DNA of 64,000 nucleotides from positions 1 through 64,000 of the forward strand of contig JAJPJL010000003.1 in assembly GCA_021324255.1 (NCBI GenBank). Direction: 5' to 3'. Below are positions 43,926 to 53,284 of the stretch, one piece after another. A program made the position numbers and the translations under genes. Position 1 is the stretch's first letter, and the number at the start of each line of letters is the position of its first letter. This DNA is from Bacillota bacterium. Lineage in GTDB: Bacteria; Sysuimicrobiota; Sysuimicrobiia; Sysuimicrobiales; Segetimicrobiaceae. The notes below the pieces were generated by a model. That model saw only the letters and a list, made by a program, of their open reading frames with translations, was not told the origin of the DNA and did no database searches.

Positions 43926-44969
43926 ATGCGCGCGATGGTGATCGAGCGCTACGGGGCGCCGCTGGCGCTGCGGGACGTCCCCGTACCGGCGCCCGGGCCC
44001 GGCGAGGTCCTCGTGCGCGTGCTCGGGTGCGGCGTCTGCCGGACGGATCTCAAGATCACGGCGGGCGAGATGCCGTTCTCACCGGGCCTGGCGCTTCCGC
44101 ACGTCCCGGGCCACGAGATCTCGGGGGAGATCGCGGACGCGGGCCCCGGTGCGAGCGGCCGCGCCGGAGACCGCGTCGTCGTCTTCAACTACTGGGCGTG
44201 CGGGCGGTGCGAGGCGTGCCGGGCCGGAGACGAAACGCTGTGCACGCGCCTGCGCGGCTGGGTCGGGTTTACCAGCCCCGGCGGCTTTCAGGAATACCTC
44301 ACGGTCCCGGACGATTGCGTCCTCCCGCTCCCGGAGCGTGTGGAGCCGGCGCACGGCGGCCCGCTGTCGTGCGCGCTCGGGACCGCCTATCACGCGACCG
44401 TGTCGCGGGGCGGGGTGCGCGCGGGTGACGCCGTCGCGGTGCTCGGCGCCGGCGGCGTGGGGCTGCACGTGGTCCAGGTGGCGCGGGCGGCGGGCGCGGT
44501 GGCGTTCGCGATCGACCTCCAGCCGCACCGGCTCGACGCCGCGCGGGCCGCGGGGGCCGGCGGCGCATGGCTCGCGGACGCCGGCGCCGCGGACGAGATA
44601 CGGCGCGCCACCGGCGGGCGCGGCGCCGATCTCGTCATCGATACGGTCGGCCGCGGCGACTCACTGCTCGCGGCCGCGCGCCTCGCGTGTCGGGGCGGCC
44701 GCATCGTGCTGGTCGGGTACACCGCGCGCGCCGGCGACTATCCACGCCTCCCCGCCGAGCAGGTCGTGCTGGGACAGCTCACGGTGACGGGCTCCCGGTA
44801 CGTCACGCGCTTGGAGTTGCGCCGCGCGCTGGACCTCGTGGGGCGCGGCCTCGTCCGCCCGGTCATCTCGAGCGAGGTCCCGCTGGAGCGCGCGAACGAG
44901 GCCCTCGCGATGGTCCGCGAAGATCGGGCGACGGGGCGGGTGATCGTCCGGGTCGCGGGCGGTGCTTGA
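43926..44969 (+). CDS. Zinc-dependent alcohol dehydrogenase
   Basis: A 347-residue medium-chain dehydrogenase. Catalytic zinc Cys38 in GCGVCRTDLK and the GHE of VPGHEISGE; structural zinc cysteines in CGRCEACRAGDETLC; Rossmann motif AVLGAGGVGLHVVQVARAAG. It overlaps the following amidohydrolase gene by eight bases, so the two are co-expressed. Substrate unknown; probably an alcohol or aldehyde from the compound imported by the Liv system (inference). Confidence 0.9.
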   Translation: MRAMVIERYGAPLALRDVPVPAPGPGEVLVRVLGCGVCRTDLKITAGEMPFSPGLALPHVPGHEISGEIADAGPGASGRAGDRVVVFNYWACGRCEACRAGDETLCTRLRGWVGFTSPGGFQEYLTVPDDCVLPLPERVEPAHGGPLSCALGTAYHATVSRGGVRAGDAVAVLGAGGVGLHVVQVARAAGAVAFAIDLQPHRLDAARAAGAGGAWLADAGAADEIRRATGGRGADLVIDTVGRGDSLLAAARLACRGGRIVLVGYTARAGDYPRLPAEQVVLGQLTVTGSRYVTRLELRRALDLVGRGLVRPVISSEVPLERANEALAMVREDRATGRVIVRVAGGA

Positions 44970-46311
44970 CCTGACGATCCGCGGCGCGGTGCTGGTGACG
45001 CCGCGCGGACGGTTCGCCGCCGATCTCCACGTCCAGGACGGCAAGGTCGCCGCGGTCGGCGCGCTCGACGCCCAGGCCGCCCGCGTCATCGACGCGGGCG
45101 GCCTCTTGGCGCTCCCGGGCGTGGTCGACAGCCACGTCCACTTCATGGACCCCGGCGACGCGGCGCGCGAAGACTTCGTCACCGGCAGCGCGGCGGCCGC
45201 GGCCGGCGGCGTGACGACCGTCATCGAGCACACGCACGGCGCCCCGGTACGCGACGCCGAGGAGCTGCGCCGCAAGGTCGCGCACCTGAGGCGCCGGTCC
45301 CTCGTCGACTTCGCCCTGGGCGCGCACGTATGGCCGGATCGCGTGGGGGATCTGCCGGCGCTGTGGACCGCAGGCGCCGCGTACCTCAAGGTGTTCACCT
45401 GCGAGACGCACGGGGTGCCGGCGGTGCTCGCCGGGGACCTCCTCCAGTGCTTTCGCACCGGCGCCCGGGCCGGCGCGACGTTCCTGGTGCACTGCGAAGA
45501 CCAGGCCATCACCCGGGAACGCGAGCGCGCCCTGCGCGCCGCGGCCCGCACCGACTACGGCGTCATCCCCGAATGGCGGAGCCGGGAGGCCGAGGCCGTG
45601 GCCGCCGCCGAGGTGGCCCTGATCGCACGGCTCACCGGGGCGCGGGCGGTCATCGCGCACACCAGCCATCCGCCGGTGGTCGACCTGGTGGCGCGCGAGC
45701 GGGCCGCCGGGGCGCCGCTGTGGGTGGAGAGCTGCCCGCAGTACTTCTACCTCCGGGAGAACGAGGTGCTGGCGCACGGACCGTTTCGGAAGTTTACGCC
45801 GCCCGCGCGGCTGCGCGATGCGGCCGACGCGGACGCCATGTGGCGGCGGCTCGCCGCCGGCGCGATCACGCACATCAGCACCGATCACGCGCCATCGACG
45901 CGCGCCCAGAAGCTCGAGGGCGACATCTGGACGTGTCACTTTGGCCTGCCCGGCGTGGAGACCACGCTCGCGCTGCTGCTCGACGCCGCGCACGAGGGCC
46001 GCATCGCGATGGAGCGCGTGGTGGACGCGCTCTGTGAGCAACCGGCCAGGATCTACGGGCTCTATCCTCGCAAGGGGACGCTTGCACCCGGGGCCGACGC
46101 CGACGTCACGCTCGTCGATCCGGCCCGGTCACGCGTGCTCGCCGATGCGGACGTGTTGAGCAAAGCGGGGTGGACGCCGTACGCCGGGCGCCGCGTGGTC
46201 GGCGCGGCGGTCATGACGTTTGTGAGAGGCCGCCTCGTCGCCCGCGAGGGGCGACCCGAGGGCGATCCTGGTTGGGGGGAGTGGTTGCCCGGCCGCGGCG
46301 CGATGGCCTAA
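44962..46311 (+). CDS. Cyclic amidohydrolase (allantoinase/dihydroorotase-like)
   Basis: A 449-residue dinuclear metal hydrolase of the hydantoinase-dihydroorotase-allantoinase group. Metal residues: DSHVHFMDPGDAAREDF (HxH), carbamylated lysine likely in AAYLKVFTCETHG, His in FLVHCEDQ, His in VIAHTSHPP, and Asp in ISTDHAPSTRAQK. The pattern is nearest to allantoinase. GTG 44962 overlaps the dehydrogenase. It may open a cyclic urea or imide for nitrogen supply. Confidence 0.9.
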   Translation: MLDLTIRGAVLVTPRGRFAADLHVQDGKVAAVGALDAQAARVIDAGGLLALPGVVDSHVHFMDPGDAAREDFVTGSAAAAAGGVTTVIEHTHGAPVRDAEELRRKVAHLRRRSLVDFALGAHVWPDRVGDLPALWTAGAAYLKVFTCETHGVPAVLAGDLLQCFRTGARAGATFLVHCEDQAITRERERALRAAARTDYGVIPEWRSREAEAVAAAEVALIARLTGARAVIAHTSHPPVVDLVARERAAGAPLWVESCPQYFYLRENEVLAHGPFRKFTPPARLRDAADADAMWRRLAAGAITHISTDHAPSTRAQKLEGDIWTCHFGLPGVETTLALLLDAAHEGRIAMERVVDALCEQPARIYGLYPRKGTLAPGADADVTLVDPARSRVLADADVLSKAGWTPYAGRRVVGAAVMTFVRGRLVAREGRPEGDPGWGEWLPGRGAMA

Positions 46312-46350
46312 ACTCGACCCGCGCGCGATGTCTCGCTGCGCCCGAGCGGC

Positions 46351-47523
46351 TTAGCGTTCACCCGCCGCGCCGGGCTCGGCCTTCCCGGCGTCGCTCCCCG
46401 GGCCCGCCACCACCACGCGCCGCCCCGTGTCGGCGGCGACGAGCAGCGCGTCGCACACGCGTGATGCCGCCAGGCCGTCGGCGAACGTCGCGCCGACCGG
46501 CTCGTGCGCGGTCCCGGTCACGCGCCGGACAAACTCGTCCCACTGGTGGACGAAGGTATGCTCCCATCCCAGGACATGACCCGGCGGCCACCACCGCCCG
46601 CCAAACGGGTGGTCGGGCTCGGTGACCAGCACGTCGGCCAAGCCCCGCGCGCGACCGCCGCCGCAGTACACCTGCAGCTCGTTCATGCGCTCGAGGTTGA
46701 ACGCGAGCGTGCCGTCCCGCCCGTTGACCTCGAAGGCGAGGAAGTTCTTGCGCCCCGGGCACATGCCGCCCGCCTCGAGCGTCCCCAGGGCGCCGCACTG
46801 AAACTCGAGCGTGGCCGCGACGGCGTCCTCCACGGTCACCGGCGCCTCGCCGCCGGGCGCGGGCCGCGCCGGCGTGTAGGTGCGGACGGCCGCGGTCACC
46901 GCGGTGATCGGGCCCACGAGAAAGTGCGCCAGATCGACGACGTGCGATGCCAGATCCGCGACGACACCGCTCCCGGCCCGCCCCCGATCGTGGCGCCAGG
47001 TATGCGGAGTCGCGGGGTCGAGCAAGGAGTCGTCGCTGTAGCGGCCACGGAAGTGGTAGACGCGGCCCAGCGCGCCGTCGCAAAGGAGGCGCCGCGCCAG
47101 GAGCACCGCCGGCACGAAGCGATAGTTGAACCCCGCCATCGACGCCGCGGCGCTCTGCTCCGCGCACGCGGCCATACGCTCCGCCTCACCCGCCGTCCTC
47201 GCCAGCGGCTTCTCGCACAGCACGGCCCGGCCGGCCGCGAGCGCGGCGATGCTGGGGCCGGCGTGGAGATCGTTCGGCCCGGCGTTGATCAGCGCGCCGA
47301 CCTCGGGATCGTCCAGGATGCCGCGCCAGTCGGCGGTCCAGCGCGGCGCGCCGAGCCGCCGGGCCGCGGCCTCCGTGCGGGCCGCGTCGCGGCCGGCGAG
47401 GACCACCAGGCGGGAGGCCGCCGGCGCGTCGGGAAACGCCTCGACGTGGCGCTTGAGCGCCACGACGTGGGCGCGCGCGATGGCCCCCGCGCCCAGGACC
47501 GCGACGCCGAGCACGCGGCGCAC
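46351..47523 (-). CDS. Gfo/Idh/MocA family oxidoreductase
   Basis: A 390-residue NAD(P)-dependent dehydrogenase acting on sugars, inositols or related. Rossmann motif VAVLGAGAIARAHVVAL, lysine in AVLCEKPLARTAGEAERM, and VVDLAHFLVGPI with the catalytic histidine region ADLASHVVDLAHF. It lies eight bases after the DegT gene in the LacI-led minus-strand operon. With a DegT aminotransferase, oxidation then amination of a cyclitol or keto-sugar is likely. Confidence 0.9.
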   Translation of the reverse strand: MRRVLGVAVLGAGAIARAHVVALKRHVEAFPDAPAASRLVVLAGRDAARTEAAARRLGAPRWTADWRGILDDPEVGALINAGPNDLHAGPSIAALAAGRAVLCEKPLARTAGEAERMAACAEQSAAASMAGFNYRFVPAVLLARRLLCDGALGRVYHFRGRYSDDSLLDPATPHTWRHDRGRAGSGVVADLASHVVDLAHFLVGPITAVTAAVRTYTPARPAPGGEAPVTVEDAVAATLEFQCGALGTLEAGGMCPGRKNFLAFEVNGRDGTLAFNLERMNELQVYCGGGRARGLADVLVTEPDHPFGGRWWPPGHVLGWEHTFVHQWDEFVRRVTGTAHEPVGATFADGLAASRVCDALLVAADTGRRVVVAGPGSDAGKAEPGAAGER

Positions 47524-47531
47524 GGCGCCTC

Positions 47532-48809
47532 TTACAGGAGCGCCGCCGCGACCTTGCGGGCCGCGCGCACGATGTCGAACTCGTCGCGCTCGCTGAGGAG
47601 CGGGTGGAGGTCGATGTGCAGCGCGCGGCGCAGCAGGTCATCGGTCCGCGGGAACATGCCCTTCTCCAGCCGCGCACGCCCCTTGTAGTGCGGGCACTCC
47701 CACGCGCAGTGCCGCTCGGCGAACATGCGGCGCTCGATGATCTGGTCGAAGTGATAGTAGACGTGCTGGCCGCTGTCCCAGGCGATCGTGGCCGGCACCC
47801 CTTCCGCGATCAGCGCCGTGCTGAACGCACGGGCCAGATCCTCGGTCGGCAGGAAGAACATGAGCGTCGCGCCCGTGTCCCCCTCCGAGTCGCTCAGGCG
47901 GCGGACGGACACCCCCGGCAGGCCGCGCATGCCGTCCAGGATCGCCGCCTTGTGCGCGCGCATCCGCTCGATGATCCAGTCCATGCGCCGCAACTGCACC
48001 AACCCGATGGCGCCGGTAATCTCGCTCATGCGGAAGTTGATACCGATCATGAGCTGGTTCCCGAGCGGGAGCGTCTCGTCGAGCTCCTCCATCCGCACCG
48101 ACCCCTGGTCGTGGTAGCGCACCGCGCGCTCCCAGAGCGCCGGATCGTCGGTCACCACCATGCCGCCTTCGCCCGTCGTAATGACCTTGTGGTACTGGAG
48201 GCTGTAGGCGCCGATATCGCCGAGCGTGCCGAGGCGGCGCCCGCGATACCGCCCGCCCACGGCCTGCGCCGCGTCCTCCACGAGGCGCAGGTGGTGCCGG
48301 CTCGCGACGTCGCGGATCGGGGCCATGTCCGCGCCCGCCCCACGCATGTGCACCGGCAGGATGGCCTTGGTGCACGGCGTGATCGCGGCCTCGAGCGCTG
48401 CCGGGTCCATGGTGAGCGTGTCGTCGATGTCCACGAACACGGGCACCGCGCCGAGGTGCACCACGGCGTTGACGGTGGCCACCCAGGTGTAGGTGGGCAC
48501 GATGACCTCGTCGCCGGGCCCGACGCCGAGCGCGGCCAGCGCCGTCATGAGCGCCGCGGTGCCGGAGGTGACGCCGACGGCGTGGCGCGCGCCCATCGTG
48601 TCGGCGAAGGCGCGCTCGAACTGCGCCACCTTGCGCAGCGGCCGCGGGCCGTAGTGGCGGAACAGGCTCTGGCTGTCCAGCACCTCCATCACGGCCGCCT
48701 TTTCTTCCTCGCCGATGAGCAATCCGCCCGGATACCCCGGCAGGAGGGGTTCCGTGCGGACCGGCGTGCCGCCGTGGGCGGCCAGACGCTCAGCAGAGTG
48801 ACGCGCCAT
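47532..48809 (-). CDS. DegT/DnrJ/EryC1/StrS family PLP aminotransferase
   Basis: A 425-residue sugar or cyclitol aminotransferase. PLP-binding VTSGTAALMTALAAL, the aspartate in RLVEDAAQAVGG, and the Schiff-base lysine in YSLQYHKVITTGEGG. YHDQGSVRMEELDETLPLG and NFRMSEITGAIGLVQL are typical. It overlaps the end of LacI by 20 bases. In a catabolic setting it may work in reverse, removing the amine from an aminosugar or aminocyclitol. Confidence 0.92.
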   Translation of the reverse strand: MARHSAERLAAHGGTPVRTEPLLPGYPGGLLIGEEEKAAVMEVLDSQSLFRHYGPRPLRKVAQFERAFADTMGARHAVGVTSGTAALMTALAALGVGPGDEVIVPTYTWVATVNAVVHLGAVPVFVDIDDTLTMDPAALEAAITPCTKAILPVHMRGAGADMAPIRDVASRHHLRLVEDAAQAVGGRYRGRRLGTLGDIGAYSLQYHKVITTGEGGMVVTDDPALWERAVRYHDQGSVRMEELDETLPLGNQLMIGINFRMSEITGAIGLVQLRRMDWIIERMRAHKAAILDGMRGLPGVSVRRLSDSEGDTGATLMFFLPTEDLARAFSTALIAEGVPATIAWDSGQHVYYHFDQIIERRMFAERHCAWECPHYKGRARLEKGMFPRTDDLLRRALHIDLHPLLSERDEFDIVRAARKVAAALL

Positions 48810-49863
48810 GAGGACCTCCCGTGGTACCCCTGATCACAAGCTCGTTCGGTAGGACCACCGGCGCGGGATCGACATCGCGGCCGTGGATCAGGTCGAGGAG
48901 CCGCCGCGCCGCTTCGCGGCCCATGTCCTCCTTGTGCACCCGAACCGTCGTCAATGGCGGATTGGTGACCGATGCCAGCTCGATGTCGTCCATGCCGACG
49001 ACCGACAGGTCGGCGGGGATCCGGAGGCCGCGATCGCGCGCGGCGTTGATGACGCCGAGCGCCATCATGTCCGTGACCGCGAAGATCGCGGTGGGCGGAC
49101 CGGCGCGATCGAGGAGCCGTCCCGCCGCCGCGCGCGCGCACTCCGCGTCGATCGCGCAGCGCACTTCGAGCGCCGGATCGGCGGAGACCCCGGCATCGCG
49201 CAGCGCGCGGCGATATCCGGCGCGCGTATCCGACCCAAACGGGTACTCCACGTCCGCGCCAACAAATCCGATCCGCCGGTGGCCGAGGGCGGCGAGGTGG
49301 CTCGTCGCGGCGTAGGCGCCCCCGGTGTTGTCGTTGACGATCGCCGGTGCGATCGCCTCCGGGTAGTAGTTGTCCAGGAGCACGACCGGTGTGCCGGCCT
49401 CCAGCACCCTCCTCGCCCAATGGACGTCGACGGCGCCGGCGAGCAGCATGCCGTCGATCTCCCGGGCCCGCGCCATCTGCACAAACTGCGGCGCCTGCTC
49501 GTCGAACCGCACGGCCGGCGTAATGAGCATGCGGAATCCCTCGGTCTCGAGCGCGGTGCCGACGCCGGAGAGCAGCGCGCGGTAGAAGAGATCGGAAAAG
49601 AAGCCGCTCATGTTCATCCCGGGGACGATCGCGACGCAGTCCGACCGGCCGCGGCTCAGGCGCCGCGCCGCGGCGTGGGGCGTGTAGTGAAGCTCGCGAG
49701 CGGCGGCCGCGACACGTTCCTTGGTCCCGGCGCTGATGCGCGCATGACCGTTGAGCGCCTGCGATGCGGTCGGGACCGACACGCCGGCCAGGCGCGCGAC
49801 ATCTCGTAGCCGGCTCGGCCGCGCACGCGGCGCCACATTAACCGCGGAGATTGGTTCGCTCAT
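48790..49863 (-). CDS. LacI-family transcriptional regulator
   Basis: A 357-residue repressor. N-terminal helix-turn-helix and hinge helix: RLRDVARLAGVSVPTASQAL then NGHARISAGTKERVAAAARE and YTPHAAARRLSRGRSD. The C-terminal two-lobe sugar-binding domain (from about residue 70) ends with PPLTTVRVHKEDMGREAA. ATG 49863 has GGAGG nine to ten bases upstream; a TTG-started extension to 49920 would lie inside the operator and is rejected. It faces the sugar importer genes and probably controls both directions, including itself. Confidence 0.93.
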   Translation of the reverse strand: MSEPISAVNVAPRARPSRLRDVARLAGVSVPTASQALNGHARISAGTKERVAAAARELHYTPHAAARRLSRGRSDCVAIVPGMNMSGFFSDLFYRALLSGVGTALETEGFRMLITPAVRFDEQAPQFVQMARAREIDGMLLAGAVDVHWARRVLEAGTPVVLLDNYYPEAIAPAIVNDNTGGAYAATSHLAALGHRRIGFVGADVEYPFGSDTRAGYRRALRDAGVSADPALEVRCAIDAECARAAAGRLLDRAGPPTAIFAVTDMMALGVINAARDRGLRIPADLSVVGMDDIELASVTNPPLTTVRVHKEDMGREAARRLLDLIHGRDVDPAPVVLPNELVIRGTTGGPHGASLC

Positions 49864-49891
49864 CCTGGGGTGCCTCCGCACCACATGTTTT

Positions 49892-49920
49892 ATGTAATCG
49901 AAGCGGTTTGAATTTGTCAA
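49892..49920 (-). promoter_or_regulatory. Promoter of the lacI-degT-gfo operon
   Basis: On the minus strand TTGACA (49920-49915) is followed after 17 bases by TTACAT (49897-49892), a modest -10. The -35 box is one arm of the 20-bp palindrome, so the repressor would cover it. Confidence 0.5.
49898..49911. promoter_or_regulatory. Second LacI-type operator
   Basis: TCGAAGCGGTTTGA matches the core of the neighbouring perfect operator (TCAAATCGATTTGA) at 11 of 14 positions and keeps the central CG. Its centre lies 19 bases from the first, about two helical turns, so two repressor dimers could bind the same face. It covers the spacer of the minus-strand promoter. Confidence 0.6.
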
Positions 49921-49933
49921 ATCGATTTGACAA
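49914..49933. promoter_or_regulatory. Primary LacI operator, perfect 20-bp palindrome
   Basis: A perfect inverted repeat with core TCAAATCGATTTGA and central CG, the usual form of LacI-family sites. Its two arms are the -35 boxes of both divergent promoters. Binding of the regulator encoded next to it would shut off both operons; release by the imported sugar or a derivative is the expected signal. Confidence 0.85.
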
Positions 49934-49955
49934 TTCGCGACCGCATGTGTAGACT
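49927..49955 (+). promoter_or_regulatory. Promoter of the sugar-import operon
   Basis: TTGACA (49927-49932), 17 bases, then TAGACT (49950-49955). The -35 box is the consensus and overlaps the operator. Transcription from about 49962 leaves an 85-base leader before the binding-protein gene. Confidence 0.75.
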
Positions 49956-50046
49956 GCCGTTAAAATCTCAAATCTCTCTCGCGGTACCGAGTTTTCCGCA
50001 GGGCACGAACGTCGAGACTCCTTCTACCTGTAGGGAGGTGTCCGTC

Positions 50047-51321
50047 ATGCGGGCCAGGCCGTCGTCGTGCAGGATAGCGGTACTGTGTGTTGTGGTCTTG
50101 CTTGCGTTCACGATTGCGCCGCTCGCCAATGCCGCAGGCTCCCCGGTCGAGATCAAATGGATGGAATGGTGGGTCCACGAGTGGGGCCCCGACAACTTCA
50201 ACAATCTCATCGCCGGGTTCGAGAAAGCCAACCCCGATATCAAGGTCACGGTGGTCGATACGCCGTACCCTCAGATGTCCGGCAAACTGGACGCCGCGGC
50301 GGCGGGCGGTGAAACCTACGACCTGTTCGGCGTGGAGGGCAGCTGGCTGCCCGGCCTCGACAAGCTCGGCTACGTTGAAGACCTGGACCCGTGGCTCGCG
50401 AAGCACAAGGACTTCGCGGACAACCTCCTCCCGACCGCGCGGCGCAAGATCAACGGCCGGACGCTGTCGTTCTGCCTGTACATGATCCCGTACCAATTCG
50501 CGTATAACGTCGATCAGTTTGCGGCGGCCGGGCTCCGGCCCCCGACGAACTGGGACGAGTTCATCCAGGTCGAGAAGAAGCTGCGCAATCCCGGCGCCAA
50601 CAAATACGGCATGAGCATGCCGCTCGCCGACGGCGGCTTCGCGCTCACCCGGTACTTCGGCTTCCGGCTCGCGCAGGAAGGCGGCCAGTTTCTCGACGCC
50701 AGCGGCCGGGCGGTCTTCAACTCCCCGCAGGGCGTCGCGGCGTTGACGTGGTGGAAGAACTTCTACCAGATGGGGCTCGTCGTGCCCGGATCGTTCGGCG
50801 AGGATCAGGCGCGGATGCTCGAGTACATTGCGAGCGGGCAGGTGGCGAGCATCATTGACGGCCCGTTCATCTGGTCCAAGTCCAAGCAGATCGACCCGAA
50901 GATCAAGCTCGCGTACGCGCCGGCGTGGCACGCGAAGACGGGCGGGTACCTGTGGAGCTGCAGCGGCGTGGGGATGAGCGCCAAGTCGCAGAACAAGGAC
51001 GCGGCGTGGAAGTTTTTGGAGTATCTGTACTCTCCCACGGTCGCGGTCAACATGACCAAGGCGATCAGCCTCCCCTGGGCGACCCACGCCGCGATGACGT
51101 CGCTCAACGGCAGCACGGACCCGATGCTCCGGTACATCCCGCAGTTTGCCAACCAGGACACGGCCGCCAACATCGTGCTCCCGGCGCTCCCCGACACGGG
51201 GACGCTCTTCGACCTGTTCAAGACGACGTTCCAAAACGCCGTGAGCGGCAAGACGCCCGTCAAGGAGGCGCTGGACCAGGCGGCGGCGGCCTGGCAATCG
51301 GCCATCGCGAAGTCCAAGTAG
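50047..51321 (+). CDS. Sugar ABC transporter substrate-binding protein
   Basis: A 424-residue family 1 solute-binding protein. Signal peptide: CRIAVLCVVVLLAFTIAPLA followed by NAAG. The mature part begins VEIKWMEWWVHEWGPDNF and carries PYPQMSGKLDAAAAGGETYD and LWSCSGVGMSAKS, typical of sugar and glycerol-phosphate type binders. ATG 50047 has AGGGAGG eight bases before it. First gene of the LacI-controlled importer. Confidence 0.93.
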   Translation: MRARPSSCRIAVLCVVVLLAFTIAPLANAAGSPVEIKWMEWWVHEWGPDNFNNLIAGFEKANPDIKVTVVDTPYPQMSGKLDAAAAGGETYDLFGVEGSWLPGLDKLGYVEDLDPWLAKHKDFADNLLPTARRKINGRTLSFCLYMIPYQFAYNVDQFAAAGLRPPTNWDEFIQVEKKLRNPGANKYGMSMPLADGGFALTRYFGFRLAQEGGQFLDASGRAVFNSPQGVAALTWWKNFYQMGLVVPGSFGEDQARMLEYIASGQVASIIDGPFIWSKSKQIDPKIKLAYAPAWHAKTGGYLWSCSGVGMSAKSQNKDAAWKFLEYLYSPTVAVNMTKAISLPWATHAAMTSLNGSTDPMLRYIPQFANQDTAANIVLPALPDTGTLFDLFKTTFQNAVSGKTPVKEALDQAAAAWQSAIAKSK

Positions 51322-51355
51322 TCCCGGGGGCCGCCGGAGTCTCCGGGGTCGCGCC

Positions 51356-52399
51356 GTGAGGGACCGCCCGCGCCGTTACGCCGCGCCGGAGCGGTGGGCC
51401 GCGTCCCCCGGGGGCGCCCTGGGCCGCCGTGCCGGCCCGCCGCTCCCGGAGGCGCCGGGGTCGCGGCGCGCGGGCACGGCCGCGGACGCCGGGCCCCGCC
51501 CGGCCGCGGGGACCGCGCGGCGGCTGCCGGGGTACGTCGCGGGATACCTGTTCGTGGCGCCGGCGATCTTGTACCTCGTCCTCACCGCGGTCTATCCGGT
51601 CGCGACCGTGGTGGCGATGGGGCTGCAGGACGTCACGGCCGGGCGGTGGCACTTCGTGGGCGCCGCGCACTACGCCGCGGTGCTACGCGACCCGATCTTT
51701 TGGAACGCCGTGTGGAACACCTCGATCTTCACCGCGGCGTCGGTCGTGCTGCAGCTCGCCGTGGGTCTGGGCTTCGCGCTCCTCCTCCACGAGACGTGGT
51801 TCCATCGCGGCGTCCGCAACACGATGCGCGGGGCGCTCATCCTCCCGTGGGTGTTTTCGACGGCCGCGGCGGCGTTGATGTGGTCCCTCCTGTACGACCC
51901 GTACGGCCTGTTCAACTACCTCGCGGTCGGGGTGTTGCACTGGCCCCAGCCCATTGCCTGGCTCGGCGACGCCCGGCTGGCGCTCGGCGCGATTATCGTC
52001 GTCAATACATGGAAGAGCTATCCGTTCTACATGGTGGCGCTGCTCGGCGCCCTTCAAAACATCCTCCCCGAACTGTACGACGCCGCGAAGGTAGACGGCG
52101 CCGGCCCGTGGCAGCGGTTCGTCGCCGTGACGCTCCCGCAGCTGCGGACGGTGCTCGTGGCGATCTCCACCGTCGATCTCATCACGACGTTCGGGCACGT
52201 GGACCTCGTCAACATGCTGACGCAGGGCGGCCCCGGCCGGGCGACCGAGACCGTCGCGTTCTACGTGTACCGGACCGCCCTCCTCGACGGCAACCTCACC
52301 AGGGGCGCGGCGACCAGCACGATCATGCTGGTGCTGCTCGTGCTCGGCACGCAGGCCTACCTCCGCGCGCTGGCGCGGCGGGGAGAGCCGTCGTGGTGA
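51356..52399 (+). CDS. Sugar ABC transporter permease (MalF type)
   Basis: A 347-residue membrane subunit with a long hydrophilic Arg/Pro/Ala N-terminus (about 55 residues) and six spans starting at YVAGYLFVAPAILYLVLTAV. EAA loop: LYDAAKVDGAGPWQRFVAVT with LPQLRTVLV after it. GTG 51356 gives the full frame; no strong ribosome site is seen, so the true start could be further in. It overlaps the next permease by four bases. Confidence 0.88.
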   Translation: MRDRPRRYAAPERWAASPGGALGRRAGPPLPEAPGSRRAGTAADAGPRPAAGTARRLPGYVAGYLFVAPAILYLVLTAVYPVATVVAMGLQDVTAGRWHFVGAAHYAAVLRDPIFWNAVWNTSIFTAASVVLQLAVGLGFALLLHETWFHRGVRNTMRGALILPWVFSTAAAALMWSLLYDPYGLFNYLAVGVLHWPQPIAWLGDARLALGAIIVVNTWKSYPFYMVALLGALQNILPELYDAAKVDGAGPWQRFVAVTLPQLRTVLVAISTVDLITTFGHVDLVNMLTQGGPGRATETVAFYVYRTALLDGNLTRGAATSTIMLVLLVLGTQAYLRALARRGEPSW

Positions 52400-53244
52400 C
52401 CGCTTCCTCGCGCGGCCGGGCCCGCGCCCTCGGCCACCACGTGTGGCTCGTGGGGCTCACGTCGGTGGCGGCGGCGGTGATCCTCGTCCCCGTGGCGTGG
52501 ATGGTGAGCGCGAGCGTGCGTCCGATCCGGGAGGTGCTAACGTATCCGCCGGTCCTGGTGCCCAAGACGGTCTCCGGCGAATACATGGCGCGCATCCTGC
52601 ACGATCCGACGTATCAGCGTTTCTTTGCCAACAGTATCGTGCTCTCCCTCGGGGCGCTGGTGCTGTCCCTGACGCTCGGCGCCCTGGCCGGCTACGGGTT
52701 CTCGCGGTTTCGCCTGCCCGGAGGACAGGCGATGTTGCTCGGCATCCTGAGCGTGCTGATGTTGCCGCGCGTGACGCTGATCGTCCCGTACTTTCGGCTG
52801 GCGCATGTCGTCGGCCTGTACGACACCCTGCCCGGCCTGATCGTCGCCAACACGGCGTTTTTGCTGCCCATCGCCACCTGGCTGATCAAGGGCTACCTCG
52901 ATTCGATCCCGCAGGAACTCGACGAGGCCGCGATGGTGGACGGGTGCACGCGCGTGCAGAGCCTGCGTAAGGTGGTGGCCCCGCTCGCCGTGCCGGGGCT
53001 CGTCGGCGTGGCGGCGTTCATCTTTATCGGCGCCTGGAACGAGTACCTCCTGGCCGTCGTGCTCACCGAGACCCCGCGGTCGCAGACGCTGACCGTGGGC
53101 CTCGCGTCCTTCTTCGGGCAGTACGTGCGGGACTGGAACGGGATCATGGCCCTGTCGACGCTCGCCAGCGTGCCGCTCGTCGCGATCTTCGTGTTCCTGC
53201 AACGCTGGGTCGTCCAGGGCATGAGCGCCGGCGCGGTCAAATAG
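52396..53244 (+). CDS. Sugar ABC transporter permease (MalG type)
   Basis: Partner permease, 282 residues, six spans. EAA loop: LDEAAMVDGCTRVQSLRKVV with APLAVPGLVG after it. GTG 52396 is chosen for the GTGA overlap. As for the other sugar importer in the window, no ATPase gene is adjacent, so a shared ATPase encoded elsewhere must power it. Confidence 0.9.
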   Translation: MTASSRGRARALGHHVWLVGLTSVAAAVILVPVAWMVSASVRPIREVLTYPPVLVPKTVSGEYMARILHDPTYQRFFANSIVLSLGALVLSLTLGALAGYGFSRFRLPGGQAMLLGILSVLMLPRVTLIVPYFRLAHVVGLYDTLPGLIVANTAFLLPIATWLIKGYLDSIPQELDEAAMVDGCTRVQSLRKVVAPLAVPGLVGVAAFIFIGAWNEYLLAVVLTETPRSQTLTVGLASFFGQYVRDWNGIMALSTLASVPLVAIFVFLQRWVVQGMSAGAVK

Positions 53245-53284
53245 GCCGGCGGCCGGAGCCGCCGCGGAACCGGGAGGGATCCGG

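Noticed and set aside
49864-49920. TTG-started N-terminal extension of the LacI regulator
   Set aside because: It would start inside the operator and the -35 box of its own promoter; ATG 49863 has a proper ribosome site and begins at the usual distance from the helix-turn-helix.
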